64,000 bases of DNA from Microbulbifer hydrolyticus (GCF_009931115.1 NZ_CP047491.1:2121501-2185500); one strand, 5' to 3'. Shown: positions 19,553 to 30,333, numbered from the stretch's first letter. The notes: generated from the letters alone by a model not told the origin. Made by a program: numbers and translations.

Positions 19553-22500
19553 AACTGCGACGTGGAAATACCGAGCGACCCGGCCGCGCTCGCAAATTCT
19601 TTTCGCGCCGAAATTCATCAGTGACGCCCTCGGGGAGCAATCAGGCACAAAACCCGGACGAAGAAGATGCGCGGAATCGCACTGAAGAAATGGCGGTGCT
19701 CGCGAAGCGTCACCGACACGTGCTTGAAGAGCACCACGATGTTCGCCTCAGTACCTTTTTGCGTCACCTCGATAAGGATTTTCGAGCCATTTACCGGGAC
19801 CTGGCCATACGGGTTGAAGCAGGTAAAAAAGGCACCCGTAGCGAAGAGTGGCTGCTGGACAACCGCCATGTGGTGCAGGAAGCCCTGGAACTGGTGCGTG
19901 AATCGCTGCCGCGGAAATACCTGAAACAACTGCCCAAAGTAAGCGATGAAGACGGCAGTACCAGTTTACGTGTGTGGTCTCTGTCCGCGATGCTGGTTTC
20001 TGGCCTTAGGCAACCGCTTGACCTGGAGTCCGTGCACGACCTGATAGACCACTATCAGCAGGAAACCATACTAACCACCGGTGAGCTGTGGGCTCTGCCG
20101 GCCGTACTACGCCTGAGCCTGCTACAGAAGTTGGCGGGATCCTCAGAGGAGGTACTGAAAAGGATCGCGCGCGGCGAAGACGCGGAGAGCGTTGGCATTG
20201 CCAGCGCCATCATCAGCCTACGGGAGTTGCGGACGTTCGACTGGCGGAATTTTGTCGAATCCCTGAGCCGGGTCGAGCGTATTCTGGAAACAGATCCCGC
20301 GGCCGCGTATATGCGGATGGACTTCGCCACGCGTGACCGCTACCGGGGCGTAATCGAACAGCTTTCTCGCGGCAGCGACAGTGCGGAACATCGCGTTGCA
20401 CAGTGTGTGGTGGAACTCAGTGATCGGGAAACAGAGGATAGCCGGCAGCGGCATATCGGCTATTACCTGATTGGTGACGGTCGACCGGAGCTTGAGGAGG
20501 CCGTTGCGTTTACTCCGGACACCCGTCAGCGCCTGCACCAGATGCTACTGGACAGGCCATCCAGCGTCTACTTTACCACGCTGGCCTTTTTCTCCGTGCC
20601 CGCACTGTTGGTGCTGGCAACCTACCTACTGCTCAGCGGCACCGGCATCGCGACGACGTTACTAGTGTGCGCAGTTGCCACAGTGCCGATAGTAGGCATT
20701 GCACTGGCACTGGTGAATGGACTGATTACCCACAGTTTGTCTCCGAGCAAACTGCCAAAAATGGATTTCAGCCGCGGGATACCGGAAGAGTATCGATCCG
20801 CTGTTGTCATGCCTGTGCTGGTCGCGGATATCGATGACATCGAGCGTATTTTCCAGTGTCTGGAAATGAATTTCCTCAACAATGACGACCGCAACCTGGT
20901 GTATGTGATCCTTAGTGACTTTAGCGATGCGGGGGCACAGACTACATCGGGCGACGAGGCGCTACTGCAGGCCTTGCGCGAGTCCGTTGAGGCGCTGAAT
21001 CACCGTTATAACGACAGTGAGGGGCGGTCCCCGTTTCTTTTGTTGCACCGGGAGCGCCACTGGAATAGCGCGGAAACTTGCTGGATGGGATGGGAGCGCA
21101 AGCGCGGTAAGTTGCTCGAGTTCAACCGCCTGCTCAGGGGGCACGACGACCACAGCTTCACCACCTGTTTTGGTAACCGGGATCTGCTGCAGAAAATCCA
21201 TTTTGTCATCACACTGGATGCGGACAGCCAAATGCCCCCGGCCACCGCAGCACGACTGGTGGCGACCATGGCACATCCCCTGAACCGCCTGGTGATCGAC
21301 AGCGAAGGCCGTCGAGTGATTGACGGGCACGGTTTTCTGCAGCCGCGCCTCGAAATTGATCCGTCAGGCACGGAAGAGACGACGTTCAGCGAGATCTTTT
21401 CCGGTGATCGCACCGTCGACCTGTATACCCACGCGGTCTCCGACGCGTACCAGGACCTGTTTGGCGAGGGCATTTTCGCCGGTAAGGGGATCTATGACCC
21501 GAAAGTTTTTTCCCAGACTCTTGCCGGGCGTCTGCCGGAGAATGCCATTCTCAGCCATGACCTGCTGGAGGGCGCCGTCGGCGGTGCAGCTCTGATCTCG
21601 GATGCCGTTTTCTACGAACAGTACCCGCCGAATATCTTTACGCTGTTGCGACGTTCCCATCGCTGGATCCGTGGAGACTGGCAGCTACTGCCGTGGTTAC
21701 GCAGAAGGGTGAGGGTGGAGGGGGGGGAAAAGCTCCCCAACCCTCTGCCGGTGATTCAGCGCTGGAAAATTATCGACAATCTGCGTCGTAGCCTGGAAGC
21801 GCCTGCACTGTTGGCACTGTTCGTCTTCGCCTGGTTTGGCTTGCTGGGGGGCAGCGCCTGGAGTTGGACCCTTGGCCTGTTGTTGCTATCCGCTGCCCCC
21901 GTGTGGCTGGAGCTGCTTTCGCTGTTGTGGCAATGCGTGTCCTGTCCTACACGGGCCCATCTACGTCTCCGCAGCGGTCCGGCAATATTGCACCAGCGCA
22001 CCCTGTTCTGGCTGATGTCCCTGGCAGTACTGCCGGTCGTTTCGATCAACGCCCTGGATGCGATTGTGCGAACGCTTTACCGGATGGCTATTTCCCGTCG
22101 TCACTTGCTGCAATGGACCGCGGCGGCCCAGGTCAATCGTTCATTCAGCGCCACTTCCGTTACCGGTCGCTGCTGGCGTGAGTTGTGGGTTTCGCCGGTG
22201 CTGGCGCTGTTAATTACCGCAGGGCTTATTCTCGCGCAACCGACCAGTCTGCTGCCGGCGGCGCCATTTCTCATCGCCTGGCTATTTCTGCCACGACTGA
22301 TACGCCGCATCAATCAGCCACACCGGGTTGAAACCCAGGAACTCGGTGATGACGACAAGCGTGACTTGCGCCTGCTCGCACGACGTACCTGGTATTTTTT
22401 CGAGCATTTCATGGGGCCCGATGACCACTGGTTGCCACCGGATAATTACCAGGAAGAGCCTGTAGCCGTACTGGCACGTCGCACTTCGCCCACCAATATT

Positions 22501-25500
22501 GGTCTGGGGTTGTTGTCGATTCTCAGTGCCTATGATTTTGGCTATCTCGACCTGGCCCAGCTTCTCGCCCGGCTCAACAACACGTTTGACCGGATGCGTG
22601 GGCTCGAACGCTACCGCGGTCATTTTCTCAACTGGTATGAAACACGGGAACTCCACCCGCTGAACCCACGCTATGTATCGACCGTCGACAGCGGAAACCT
22701 GGCGGGCAGCCTGCTGACCCTGGCCAGTGGTCTGGAAAACCTGGACTCCATTCCGTTGAGCGGCCGTCAACTGGTAATGGGGATTGCGGATACGTTGGGC
22801 GTGGTGGTGGAAACGCTGCAGCCCGCCAACCCGGATACCGTGTCACCAGAAGTGCGTGAAATCACCAAGCAGATCACCGAACTGCGCAAAAGGCTCGAAG
22901 TCAGGGCGGAGCAGGAATACTGGTGGCAGACGATCGATGATATCTACGAGCGCGATGTACCGGCACTGCATGAACAGGTGTTGACGCTGATCGAGCGCGA
23001 TGAAAGCTTTAGCGCGGAATCTCTCGGGCGACTGCGACACTGGCTGGATGAATTGCACCAGCATTCGGTGGCGGCGAGACGCTATCAGGAAAACCTGGAA
23101 CCCTGGCAGCGGTTAATGCAAGCCCCACCCGTCGCGTGCCGGGAGCAGGGCAGTCAGGCCGCGGAAAGCTTCCGGGAACTCGCCGAAATCCTCGATGCGC
23201 CAGTCACACTGAAAACGCTGGCGTATACCAGTGAGCGCGCTGCGAGCCAGTTGAATACATTGAGCCAGGTGCTGGCTACGGTCAGTAACGAGCAACAACA
23301 AAGTGCTCAAGCCTGGACTGACAAGCTCCGTACTGCGCTCGTGGTCGCGCAAGATAATGCCGGCACCTACAGGGAAGACATCCACCGACTCGCGGAGCGC
23401 GCCCGGGATTGGGTGCGGGAAATGGATTTTGCCTTCTTGTACGACAACCAGCGACACCTTTTCCATATCGGCTATAACGTCACCGACGCAAGACTTGATG
23501 CCAATTACTACGATCTACTCGCATCGGAGTCGCGCCTGACCGGTTTCATTGCAGTGGCGAAAGGCGATGTCCCCGCGCGGCACTGGCGACATCTGGAGCG
23601 TCCCTTCCGGCGTATCCGCCGGCGCGTTGTGTTGATGTCCTGGAGCGCCACCCTGTTTGAATACCTGATGCCGCGACTGCTGATGGAAACCCCGGACCAC
23701 AGCCTGATGGGGCAAGCCTGTCGCAGTGCAATTGAAGTCCATCAGGATTTTGCGAAGCGATTTGGCGTACCCTGGGGCATTGCTGAATCCGGTTTTTATG
23801 AGCTGGACAGCCAAATGCACTATCAGTATCGCGCCTTTGGCGTGCCCGGTATCGGCTTCCGCCGGGACCTCGGGGAGCGGCTGGTAATTGCACCTTACGC
23901 GTCGATGATGGCGCTGCCGTTCTGCGCAGACAGGGTAATGGAAAACCTGCGCCGGTTGCGTAGCCACGGTGGCTATGGCCAGTTCGGACTGCACGAGGCC
24001 ATCGATTTCGGCCGCACCGCCAAGCCGGCACCGAGACGGGCGCGCACGGTGCGTTCATATATGAGCCACCATCAGGGCATGATCCTGATGGCGATCAACA
24101 ATTTCCTGCACAGTGATGTGATGCTGCAACGGTTCCATTCCGATGTGCGTATCGCCGGTCTGACACCACTGTTACATGAACGCCTGCCCGCCGCGCCGCC
24201 TGCGCTCAAGCCGTGGAAGCTTCCCGGGGTCATGCGGTCTTTCGAGACCGAAGTGGTGCTGGATACCTGGAACGCGACACCCTCACACCCGTATCCACAG
24301 TACAACCTGCTTTCCAATGGCCACTACTCACTGATCCTCGCCGCAGATGGCGGTGGCGGTAGCTACTGGGACAATATCGCGCTGACACGTTGGCAGCCAG
24401 ACCCGACGCATCATCAGTGGGGCCGATTCTGTTACGTGCGCGACCTCGACAGTGACCTGCTGTTTTCCGTGGGACTGTCGCCCTGTGGTGGCGAGGCTAG
24501 TCGTCGCACCGCCAACTTCTCTCCCCAGAGTGTCGAGTTTCAGTGCCGCGAGTCCGAATTGTTTTGTCGCCTGCACATAGCAGTCAGCTCACAGCACGAT
24601 ATCGAAGCACGACGACTGGTGATCAAGAACGAGAGCGACCGCGAGCGCCGGCTGCTGCTGTCGGATTTCGCCGAAGTGGTGCTGGCGCCTGAGCGCGATG
24701 ACCTGCGACACCCGGCCTTCGCCAAGCTCTTTGTGGAAAGCCAGTACCTCCCCGAAGAGCAGGTGATGATCTACCGGCGCCGTCCGCGCGGCAGCAACGA
24801 AAAGCCGATTTACATGGCGGAGTGCGTACTGGTGCAGCCCGGCGTGCGCCACCGTCTTGGCTGGGAGACGGATCGCACCCGGTTTCTTGGGCGCGGCGGC
24901 ACGCCGGTGCGGCCGCGCGCAATGGCCGCAGGTCTTGCGGGCTTCAGCGGTACGACCGGCCCGGTGCTCGACCCGGTCATTGCCGCGGCTCAGGAAGTGA
25001 CGATTCCGCCACAATCCGAAATCGAAGTGGTATACCTCACCGGCGTGAGCAAATCACGCCAGGAACTCCTGACATCACTGCGCGGCTACCGCTCCCGACC
25101 CAAGGCCCGCTGGGTCTTTGACCTTGCGCGCATGCAATCCGAACAGGAGCTGCACAACCTCCATATTGCCGCCGGTGCGATGCGCTGGATGATGGATCTC
25201 CTCTCTTTTGTACTCGCACCCATCGGCAGCCTGCGAGCACCTTCCCGCGTTCTGGCTAACAGTCGGCATATCCAGCCTGGTCTGTGGAGCCGGGGGATTT
25301 CGGGTGACAACCCCATCCTGTTGGTGCACATCTGCAGCGATCATGAAATCGATTTTGCCCAGGCAATATTGCAGGCACATACCTATTGGTGCGGACGCGG
25401 GGTGGCCGTCGATCTGGTAATCATTGATGAGGAATCGGCTGGCTACGAACAACAAACCCGCGACCGCCTGAACGAGATGATCACGGATATACGAGGACGT

Positions 25501-28164
25501 ACTTTGCGCAAGCTGTCCGGCTCGGTGGTCATGGTGCCCGGACAGGAGTTGCCCGGGGATGAGCGAGCGCGCCTGTTGGCTGCCGCGCGGGTGATTCTGA
25601 ATTCGTCTGCGGGATCGGTGGCACAGCAATTGAAAAATGGCATTGCCACACTGCGGTCGCAGCTTGAGCCACTACCGCCATTTGTGCCGGTGCCCCATGG
25701 CGATAATACGACGCAGTCCACGCCCGAGCTTGAGCGACCCGATGACCTGCTGTTTGACAACGGGCTCGGTGGCTTTTCCGCAGATGGACGCGAGTATGTG
25801 CTGCATCTGGAACCCGGCCAGCGCCCACCGGCGCCATGGGTTAATGTGATTGCCAACCCGAATTTCGGTTGTCTGGTATCGGAAGGGGGCTCCTGCTGCA
25901 CCTGGAGCGGCAACAGCGGCGAGCACCGTTTGACTGCCTGGAACAATGATCCGGTCAGGGACCCTAGCGGCGAAGTCCTCTATCTTAGGGATGAGGAAAC
26001 CGCGGAAGTCTGGACCCCGACCCCGGCCCCGCGGCCAGCGGACGCCGTCTATCAGGTTCGCCATGGAGCCGGTTACAGTGAATTCCGGCACAACAGTCAT
26101 GGGCTCGAGCAGTTCTGGCGATTCTATACGGATCGCGAGGAACCGGTGAAGTTTGGTCGCCTGACGTTAACCAATTGCTGGGACAGACCGCGACGCCTGA
26201 CCGCGACCTATTACGTGGAATGGGTCCAGGGACTGGTCAGGGCGGCGAGTTGGCCCTACCTGGTGAGTGAGTTCGATACGGATACTTGTGCGCTGCTGGC
26301 CCGCAATGCCTTTGTCCCCGATGCCAAACCCGGCGTCGCATTTCTTACCGCGAGCCTGCCACCACACGGTCTGACCACGGACCGCCATGAATTTCTCGGC
26401 AACGCACTGAGCCTTGAGGACCCGGAAGCGCTGTTCCGAATCGGTCTGTCGGGGCGGGTCCAGTGCGGCGGTGACCCCTGTGCTGCCTATCAAGTGCATA
26501 TTGATCTCGCGGCGGGGGAAACCAAGCAGGTCTATTTCGTGATGGGGGAGGGCGAGGATACCGAACAGGCACTGGCGCTCGCACGGGAATTCCGGCAGCC
26601 GGAGCGGGCCGAATCCGCGCGGGTAGGGTTCGAGGATTTCTGGGAAGAATACCTTGGCCGTGTACAGGTGGAAGTACCGGATAAGGCCACTGAGCTGATG
26701 GTGAACCGCTGGTTGCCATACCAGACCCTGGCCTGCCGTCTTTGGGGCCGCAGCGGCTTCTACCAATCCAGTGGTGCATTCGGTTTCCGGGACCAGCTTC
26801 AGGACGTACAGGCACTGTTGTGGACCCACCCGGACTGGACCCGTGAGCATATCCTGCGCGCCGCCTCGCGCCAGTTCCAGGATGGTGACGTCCTGCACTG
26901 GTGGCATGAAAACCCATCGCGCGGTGTGCGCACCCGTTGCTCTGACGACCTATTGTGGCTGCCGTTTGTCACCGCGCAGTATATTCGCACCACCGGCGAC
27001 TACGAGATCCTGCATGAGCCGGTGTCGTATCTGTGCGGTGCCCCGTTACAGAAAGATGAACATGAACGCTATGCCGAATTCGATACCAGTGAAGAGTCCG
27101 GCTCACTTTACGAGCATTGCTGTCGCGCGATTGAAAGGGCGAGTGCTGTTGGCCCGCACGGCCTGCCAGTAATTGGCAACGGGGACTGGAACGATGGCTT
27201 CAGTCGTATCAGCACCACCGGTCGCGGCGAGAGCGTCTGGATGGGCTGGTTCCTGCTTCGGGTCTGCCGGGATATGTCGCCGCTGTGTGAATATATCGGC
27301 GACGCCGGACTCGCAGACTATTATCGCGCGCTGGGAGAAAACTTCCGCAAACAGGTCGAAGAGAGCGGTTGGGATGGAGCCTGGTACCGTCGCGCTTATT
27401 ATGATGACGGAACGCCAGTGGGGTCGAGCGAGAGCGATGAATGCAAGATTGACCTGATTGCACAGGCCTGGTCCGTGCTCTCCCAGAAGGCACCCACCGA
27501 TCGCGCGCGACAGGCGATGGAATCCGCTTACGAGCACCTGGTTCAGGAAGATGCGCGACAAATACTTCTGCTGAAACCGGCCTTTGACAAAACCAAGAAG
27601 GACCCGGGTTATATCAAGGGCTATCCACCGGGCATTCGAGAAAATGGCGGCCAGTATACCCACGCCGCTACCTGGTCGGTGTGGGCGGCGGCGGGACTTC
27701 AGCACTGTGACCGCGGCCACCACCTGTTCAGCCTGATCAATCCCATTACCCACACCGACACCCCCGAAGGGGTGCAGCGCTATCGTACCGAGCCCTATGT
27801 GCTGGCGGGGGATGTCTACGGTGTGCCGCCCCATGTGGGGCGCGGGGGCTGGACCTGGTATTCCGGCGCCTCCGGCTGGCTGTACCGCGGTGCACTGGAG
27901 GCACTGCTGGGAGTGCGAATCCTTGATGGTAACAGCCTGGAAATACAACCATGCCTGCCGCAAAGCTGGGATTACTTCCGCCTGTCTCTGGCCTTTAAGG
28001 GCAGTCGCTACGATATCGAGGTTCGCAATTGCGGTGGTTGTCCGCGGGAAATCGCGGAACTGCTAGTGGACGGAAAGCCCGTGGACGGTGCGCGAATTTC
28101 ACTTAACGGAGACGGCGGTCACCACAAGGTAATGTGGATATTCAACAAGCTGGAAACAAGCTAG
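19549..28164 (+). CDS. ndvB: Cyclic beta-1,2-glucan synthase-like protein (NdvB/ChvB family)
   Basis: 2,871 residues, the size expected for NdvB/ChvB. Hydrophobic segments lie at about 340-400 and 780-920. Between them a GT84 glycosyltransferase domain has LDADSQ (Asp557, Asp559) and RSHRWIRGDWQ (705-712). A glycoamylase-like middle region follows (HHQGMILMAINN). The C-terminal part holds two GT36-type modules and a GH94 phosphorylase domain with GNGDWNDGF (Asp2546/Asp2549 region) and GGWTWYSGASGWLYRGALE. The enzyme polymerises UDP-glucose into a protein-linked chain, trims it by phosphorolysis and cyclises it for export. Start ATG 19549 overlaps the Usp stop; TTG 19501 is rejected. Gammaproteobacteria usually make periplasmic glucans with OpgGH, so this is atypical. 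Confidence 0.92.
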   Translation: MKLRRGNTERPGRARKFFSRRNSSVTPSGSNQAQNPDEEDARNRTEEMAVLAKRHRHVLEEHHDVRLSTFLRHLDKDFRAIYRDLAIRVEAGKKGTRSEEWLLDNRHVVQEALELVRESLPRKYLKQLPKVSDEDGSTSLRVWSLSAMLVSGLRQPLDLESVHDLIDHYQQETILTTGELWALPAVLRLSLLQKLAGSSEEVLKRIARGEDAESVGIASAIISLRELRTFDWRNFVESLSRVERILETDPAAAYMRMDFATRDRYRGVIEQLSRGSDSAEHRVAQCVVELSDRETEDSRQRHIGYYLIGDGRPELEEAVAFTPDTRQRLHQMLLDRPSSVYFTTLAFFSVPALLVLATYLLLSGTGIATTLLVCAVATVPIVGIALALVNGLITHSLSPSKLPKMDFSRGIPEEYRSAVVMPVLVADIDDIERIFQCLEMNFLNNDDRNLVYVILSDFSDAGAQTTSGDEALLQALRESVEALNHRYNDSEGRSPFLLLHRERHWNSAETCWMGWERKRGKLLEFNRLLRGHDDHSFTTCFGNRDLLQKIHFVITLDADSQMPPATAARLVATMAHPLNRLVIDSEGRRVIDGHGFLQPRLEIDPSGTEETTFSEIFSGDRTVDLYTHAVSDAYQDLFGEGIFAGKGIYDPKVFSQTLAGRLPENAILSHDLLEGAVGGAALISDAVFYEQYPPNIFTLLRRSHRWIRGDWQLLPWLRRRVRVEGGEKLPNPLPVIQRWKIIDNLRRSLEAPALLALFVFAWFGLLGGSAWSWTLGLLLLSAAPVWLELLSLLWQCVSCPTRAHLRLRSGPAILHQRTLFWLMSLAVLPVVSINALDAIVRTLYRMAISRRHLLQWTAAAQVNRSFSATSVTGRCWRELWVSPVLALLITAGLILAQPTSLLPAAPFLIAWLFLPRLIRRINQPHRVETQELGDDDKRDLRLLARRTWYFFEHFMGPDDHWLPPDNYQEEPVAVLARRTSPTNIGLGLLSILSAYDFGYLDLAQLLARLNNTFDRMRGLERYRGHFLNWYETRELHPLNPRYVSTVDSGNLAGSLLTLASGLENLDSIPLSGRQLVMGIADTLGVVVETLQPANPDTVSPEVREITKQITELRKRLEVRAEQEYWWQTIDDIYERDVPALHEQVLTLIERDESFSAESLGRLRHWLDELHQHSVAARRYQENLEPWQRLMQAPPVACREQGSQAAESFRELAEILDAPVTLKTLAYTSERAASQLNTLSQVLATVSNEQQQSAQAWTDKLRTALVVAQDNAGTYREDIHRLAERARDWVREMDFAFLYDNQRHLFHIGYNVTDARLDANYYDLLASESRLTGFIAVAKGDVPARHWRHLERPFRRIRRRVVLMSWSATLFEYLMPRLLMETPDHSLMGQACRSAIEVHQDFAKRFGVPWGIAESGFYELDSQMHYQYRAFGVPGIGFRRDLGERLVIAPYASMMALPFCADRVMENLRRLRSHGGYGQFGLHEAIDFGRTAKPAPRRARTVRSYMSHHQGMILMAINNFLHSDVMLQRFHSDVRIAGLTPLLHERLPAAPPALKPWKLPGVMRSFETEVVLDTWNATPSHPYPQYNLLSNGHYSLILAADGGGGSYWDNIALTRWQPDPTHHQWGRFCYVRDLDSDLLFSVGLSPCGGEASRRTANFSPQSVEFQCRESELFCRLHIAVSSQHDIEARRLVIKNESDRERRLLLSDFAEVVLAPERDDLRHPAFAKLFVESQYLPEEQVMIYRRRPRGSNEKPIYMAECVLVQPGVRHRLGWETDRTRFLGRGGTPVRPRAMAAGLAGFSGTTGPVLDPVIAAAQEVTIPPQSEIEVVYLTGVSKSRQELLTSLRGYRSRPKARWVFDLARMQSEQELHNLHIAAGAMRWMMDLLSFVLAPIGSLRAPSRVLANSRHIQPGLWSRGISGDNPILLVHICSDHEIDFAQAILQAHTYWCGRGVAVDLVIIDEESAGYEQQTRDRLNEMITDIRGRTLRKLSGSVVMVPGQELPGDERARLLAAARVILNSSAGSVAQQLKNGIATLRSQLEPLPPFVPVPHGDNTTQSTPELERPDDLLFDNGLGGFSADGREYVLHLEPGQRPPAPWVNVIANPNFGCLVSEGGSCCTWSGNSGEHRLTAWNNDPVRDPSGEVLYLRDEETAEVWTPTPAPRPADAVYQVRHGAGYSEFRHNSHGLEQFWRFYTDREEPVKFGRLTLTNCWDRPRRLTATYYVEWVQGLVRAASWPYLVSEFDTDTCALLARNAFVPDAKPGVAFLTASLPPHGLTTDRHEFLGNALSLEDPEALFRIGLSGRVQCGGDPCAAYQVHIDLAAGETKQVYFVMGEGEDTEQALALAREFRQPERAESARVGFEDFWEEYLGRVQVEVPDKATELMVNRWLPYQTLACRLWGRSGFYQSSGAFGFRDQLQDVQALLWTHPDWTREHILRAASRQFQDGDVLHWWHENPSRGVRTRCSDDLLWLPFVTAQYIRTTGDYEILHEPVSYLCGAPLQKDEHERYAEFDTSEESGSLYEHCCRAIERASAVGPHGLPVIGNGDWNDGFSRISTTGRGESVWMGWFLLRVCRDMSPLCEYIGDAGLADYYRALGENFRKQVEESGWDGAWYRRAYYDDGTPVGSSESDECKIDLIAQAWSVLSQKAPTDRARQAMESAYEHLVQEDARQILLLKPAFDKTKKDPGYIKGYPPGIRENGGQYTHAATWSVWAAAGLQHCDRGHHLFSLINPITHTDTPEGVQRYRTEPYVLAGDVYGVPPHVGRGGWTWYSGASGWLYRGALEALLGVRILDGNSLEIQPCLPQSWDYFRLSLAFKGSRYDIEVRNCGGCPREIAELLVDGKPVDGARISLNGDGGHHKVMWIFNKLETS

Positions 28165-28234
28165 AAAATGAAAGTAGGGGGGATGCAGTTCGCTGTCGCA
28201 ACGCCATCCGTGCGGAATGGCAGGTCAAAGAAGT

Positions 28235-29152
28235 TCACATATTTTTAAAGAGCTGCTCTGCATCTTCCTTGCGGCAAAGCTCGGTACCCGCGGTCATCAC
28301 AGCCGCCGCACCGGTGGCCACGCCAAATCGCGTCGCTTGTGACAGCGGCTTGCCCCATGAAAGTGCCGCAACAAGCCCACCGACCACGGCATCGCCGGCA
28401 CCTACCTTGCTGCGCAAATGGACTGGCGGCGCTGATATCTGCTCGAAACCATCAGCGGTAGCGAGCAGCACACCTCCGCGACCGAGGGACAGGATCACGA
28501 CTTCCGCACCGCCACGGTCGATGATTTCCATCGCCGCCTGTTCTAATGCGGCATGATCGGACAGGTTACGGCCCACCAGTTCTTCCATCTCACGCACATT
28601 GGGCTTGATCAGGTACACGCCCACCTCAAGCGCGTGCCGTAATGCCTCCTGTTTGGTATCCACAATAACGCGAATGCCATCCGGTACCGCGCGCAGCAGA
28701 TCCCCGTACCACTCGGGGGATGTTCCCGCGGGCAGGCTGCCGCTGAACACAAGATAATCCACAGAGGCGGGCACTTGAGAAACCTGCGTTAGCCAGAGCT
28801 GCTGCTCGCTGTCACGGAGCAGGGGGCCCGGCATCCCAAACCGGAACAGGTTGCCACTCTTATCTTCTAGTACAATCAGGTTTTCCCGCACGGATTCCGC
28901 GATCGGGATCGGCTCGTGCGGGACCTGTTCATCGTCGAGGAACTGCTGCAGGCGCCGCCCATTTTCGCCACCGCAGGTCCAGTAGGCACGAACAGGAACA
29001 TCCAGTCGGCTGATCACCCGGGCAACATTAATGCCACCGCCCCCAGGATAGTCGCGAATATTGGTGCAGGAGAGCTTGCAGTCGGGAAGGATCTGTTCAA
29101 CGGATACCGTCTTGTCGATACAAGGGTTGAGGGTAACGGTAACGATGCTCAT
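28235..29152 (-). CDS. pfkB: 6-phosphofructokinase, PfkB (ribokinase) family
   Basis: 305 residues of the PfkB fold. YPGGGGINVARVISRL is the substrate-binding Gly-rich motif near the N-terminus. FRFGMPGPLL and VFSGSLPAG follow, and the C-terminal VGAGDAVVGGLVAAL carries the catalytic Asp. The resemblance to E. coli PfkB (EPGGGGINVAR, RFVMPGAAL) is closer than to FruK, so phosphorylation of fructose 6-phosphate is the preferred reading; 1-phosphofructokinase or tagatose-6-phosphate kinase are alternatives. It lies 62 bp downstream of gap on the same strand. PfkB-type enzymes lack the PfkA allosteric control. Confidence 0.85.
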   Translation of the reverse strand: MSIVTVTLNPCIDKTVSVEQILPDCKLSCTNIRDYPGGGGINVARVISRLDVPVRAYWTCGGENGRRLQQFLDDEQVPHEPIPIAESVRENLIVLEDKSGNLFRFGMPGPLLRDSEQQLWLTQVSQVPASVDYLVFSGSLPAGTSPEWYGDLLRAVPDGIRVIVDTKQEALRHALEVGVYLIKPNVREMEELVGRNLSDHAALEQAAMEIIDRGGAEVVILSLGRGGVLLATADGFEQISAPPVHLRSKVGAGDAVVGGLVAALSWGKPLSQATRFGVATGAAAVMTAGTELCRKEDAEQLFKNM

Positions 29153-29214
29153 GCGGTTGGTTTCTCCACCAGAAACACGGGGTCAGCAGGTCGTAATTTC
29201 GACCTGTTCCGCGG

Positions 29215-30213
29215 CTATAACATCCTGGTGATCATATCGATGCAGCGTTGTGAGAACGCCCACTCGTTGTCATACCATGCCAGAACCTTCAGAAACCGGT
29301 CACCTACCATATAAGTATCCTTGGTGGTGACAATGGCGCTGTACGGCTTGCCTACAATGTCGCTCGACACCAGTTCGCGGTCGTCGACAGCCAAAATATC
29401 TTTTAGCGAATCATCCGCCCAGTGCCGGAAAGCATTGTTGACTTCGTCCACGTTGGTTCCTTTTTTCAGGGTACAGGTGAGGTCAAGCAACGAGCCACAT
29501 TTAATCGGTGCGCGCACGGCGCAGCCATGCATTTTCCCAGCCAGCCCGGGCAGGATCAGACCGATGGTGGTCGCGGCCCCGGTTGTAGTGGGCACCAGAT
29601 TTTCCGCCGCCGCGCGACCGCGCCGTCGTTTGCTGTTGTGACCATCGAGAAGGTTCTGTGAGGACGTATACGCATGGATTGTATTGATCATTCCATGCTC
29701 GATACCAAATTCGTCATCCAGCACCTTCGCCACAGGCGCCAGACAGTTGGTGGTGCAACTTGCGGTGGAAATAATATTGTGGCGATGCCGGTCGTAGCGA
29801 TGGTCGTTGACGCCGACAACAAAATGGCCGTCGAGCATGCTTTTGCCCGGCGCGGAAATCAGTACCTTTTTGGCGCCGGCCGCGAGGTGCTTTGCCGCTC
29901 CGGCTCTGGTGCGGAAATGTCCGGTAGATTCGAACACAACATCCACACCTTTTTCACCCCACGGCAGCTTTGATGGATCACTTTCCGCACTTACCGGAAT
30001 CGCCTGGCCATCAATCATCAGGGTGCCATCTTCCCCGTGCACGCTCAGATTCCGGGTGTGGTAGGTGGTATCAAACTGCAGGAGGTAAGCCAGATCCTCA
30101 GCGCTGATCAGGTCGTTTACGTGCACCACTTCCAGTCCGCCGTGATGGGATTCCAGCGCGATACGGAGGACCTGCCGGCCAATTCGACCAAGTCCATTAA
30201 TGCCGATTCTCAT
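29215..30213 (-). CDS. gap: Glyceraldehyde-3-phosphate dehydrogenase, type I
   Basis: 332 residues with the Rossmann start MRIGINGLGRIGRQVLR, catalytic Cys in ISTASCTTNCLAP (about residue 150) and the substrate-binding stretch NLVPTTTGAATTIGLILPGL. The ending WYDNEWAFSQRCIDM is also diagnostic. It oxidises glyceraldehyde 3-phosphate with NAD(P)+ and phosphate to 1,3-bisphosphoglycerate, or works in reverse during gluconeogenesis. It forms a likely operon with the downstream pfkB. Its placement in a stress cluster suggests a second, specialised copy, but the rest of the genome is not visible. Confidence 0.95.
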   Translation of the reverse strand: MRIGINGLGRIGRQVLRIALESHHGGLEVVHVNDLISAEDLAYLLQFDTTYHTRNLSVHGEDGTLMIDGQAIPVSAESDPSKLPWGEKGVDVVFESTGHFRTRAGAAKHLAAGAKKVLISAPGKSMLDGHFVVGVNDHRYDRHRHNIISTASCTTNCLAPVAKVLDDEFGIEHGMINTIHAYTSSQNLLDGHNSKRRRGRAAAENLVPTTTGAATTIGLILPGLAGKMHGCAVRAPIKCGSLLDLTCTLKKGTNVDEVNNAFRHWADDSLKDILAVDDRELVSSDIVGKPYSAIVTTKDTYMVGDRFLKVLAWYDNEWAFSQRCIDMITRML

Positions 30214-30333
30214 GGTGTGCTTCCCGGGTATCCGTTAGAAAACGGCAATAAAAATTGCAAACAAAAATTGTAGTTAGGCCCCAACGCATGAGCAAGGTGG
30301 CGGCGAGAACCGAGGCAATGCCACGCGGATGGG

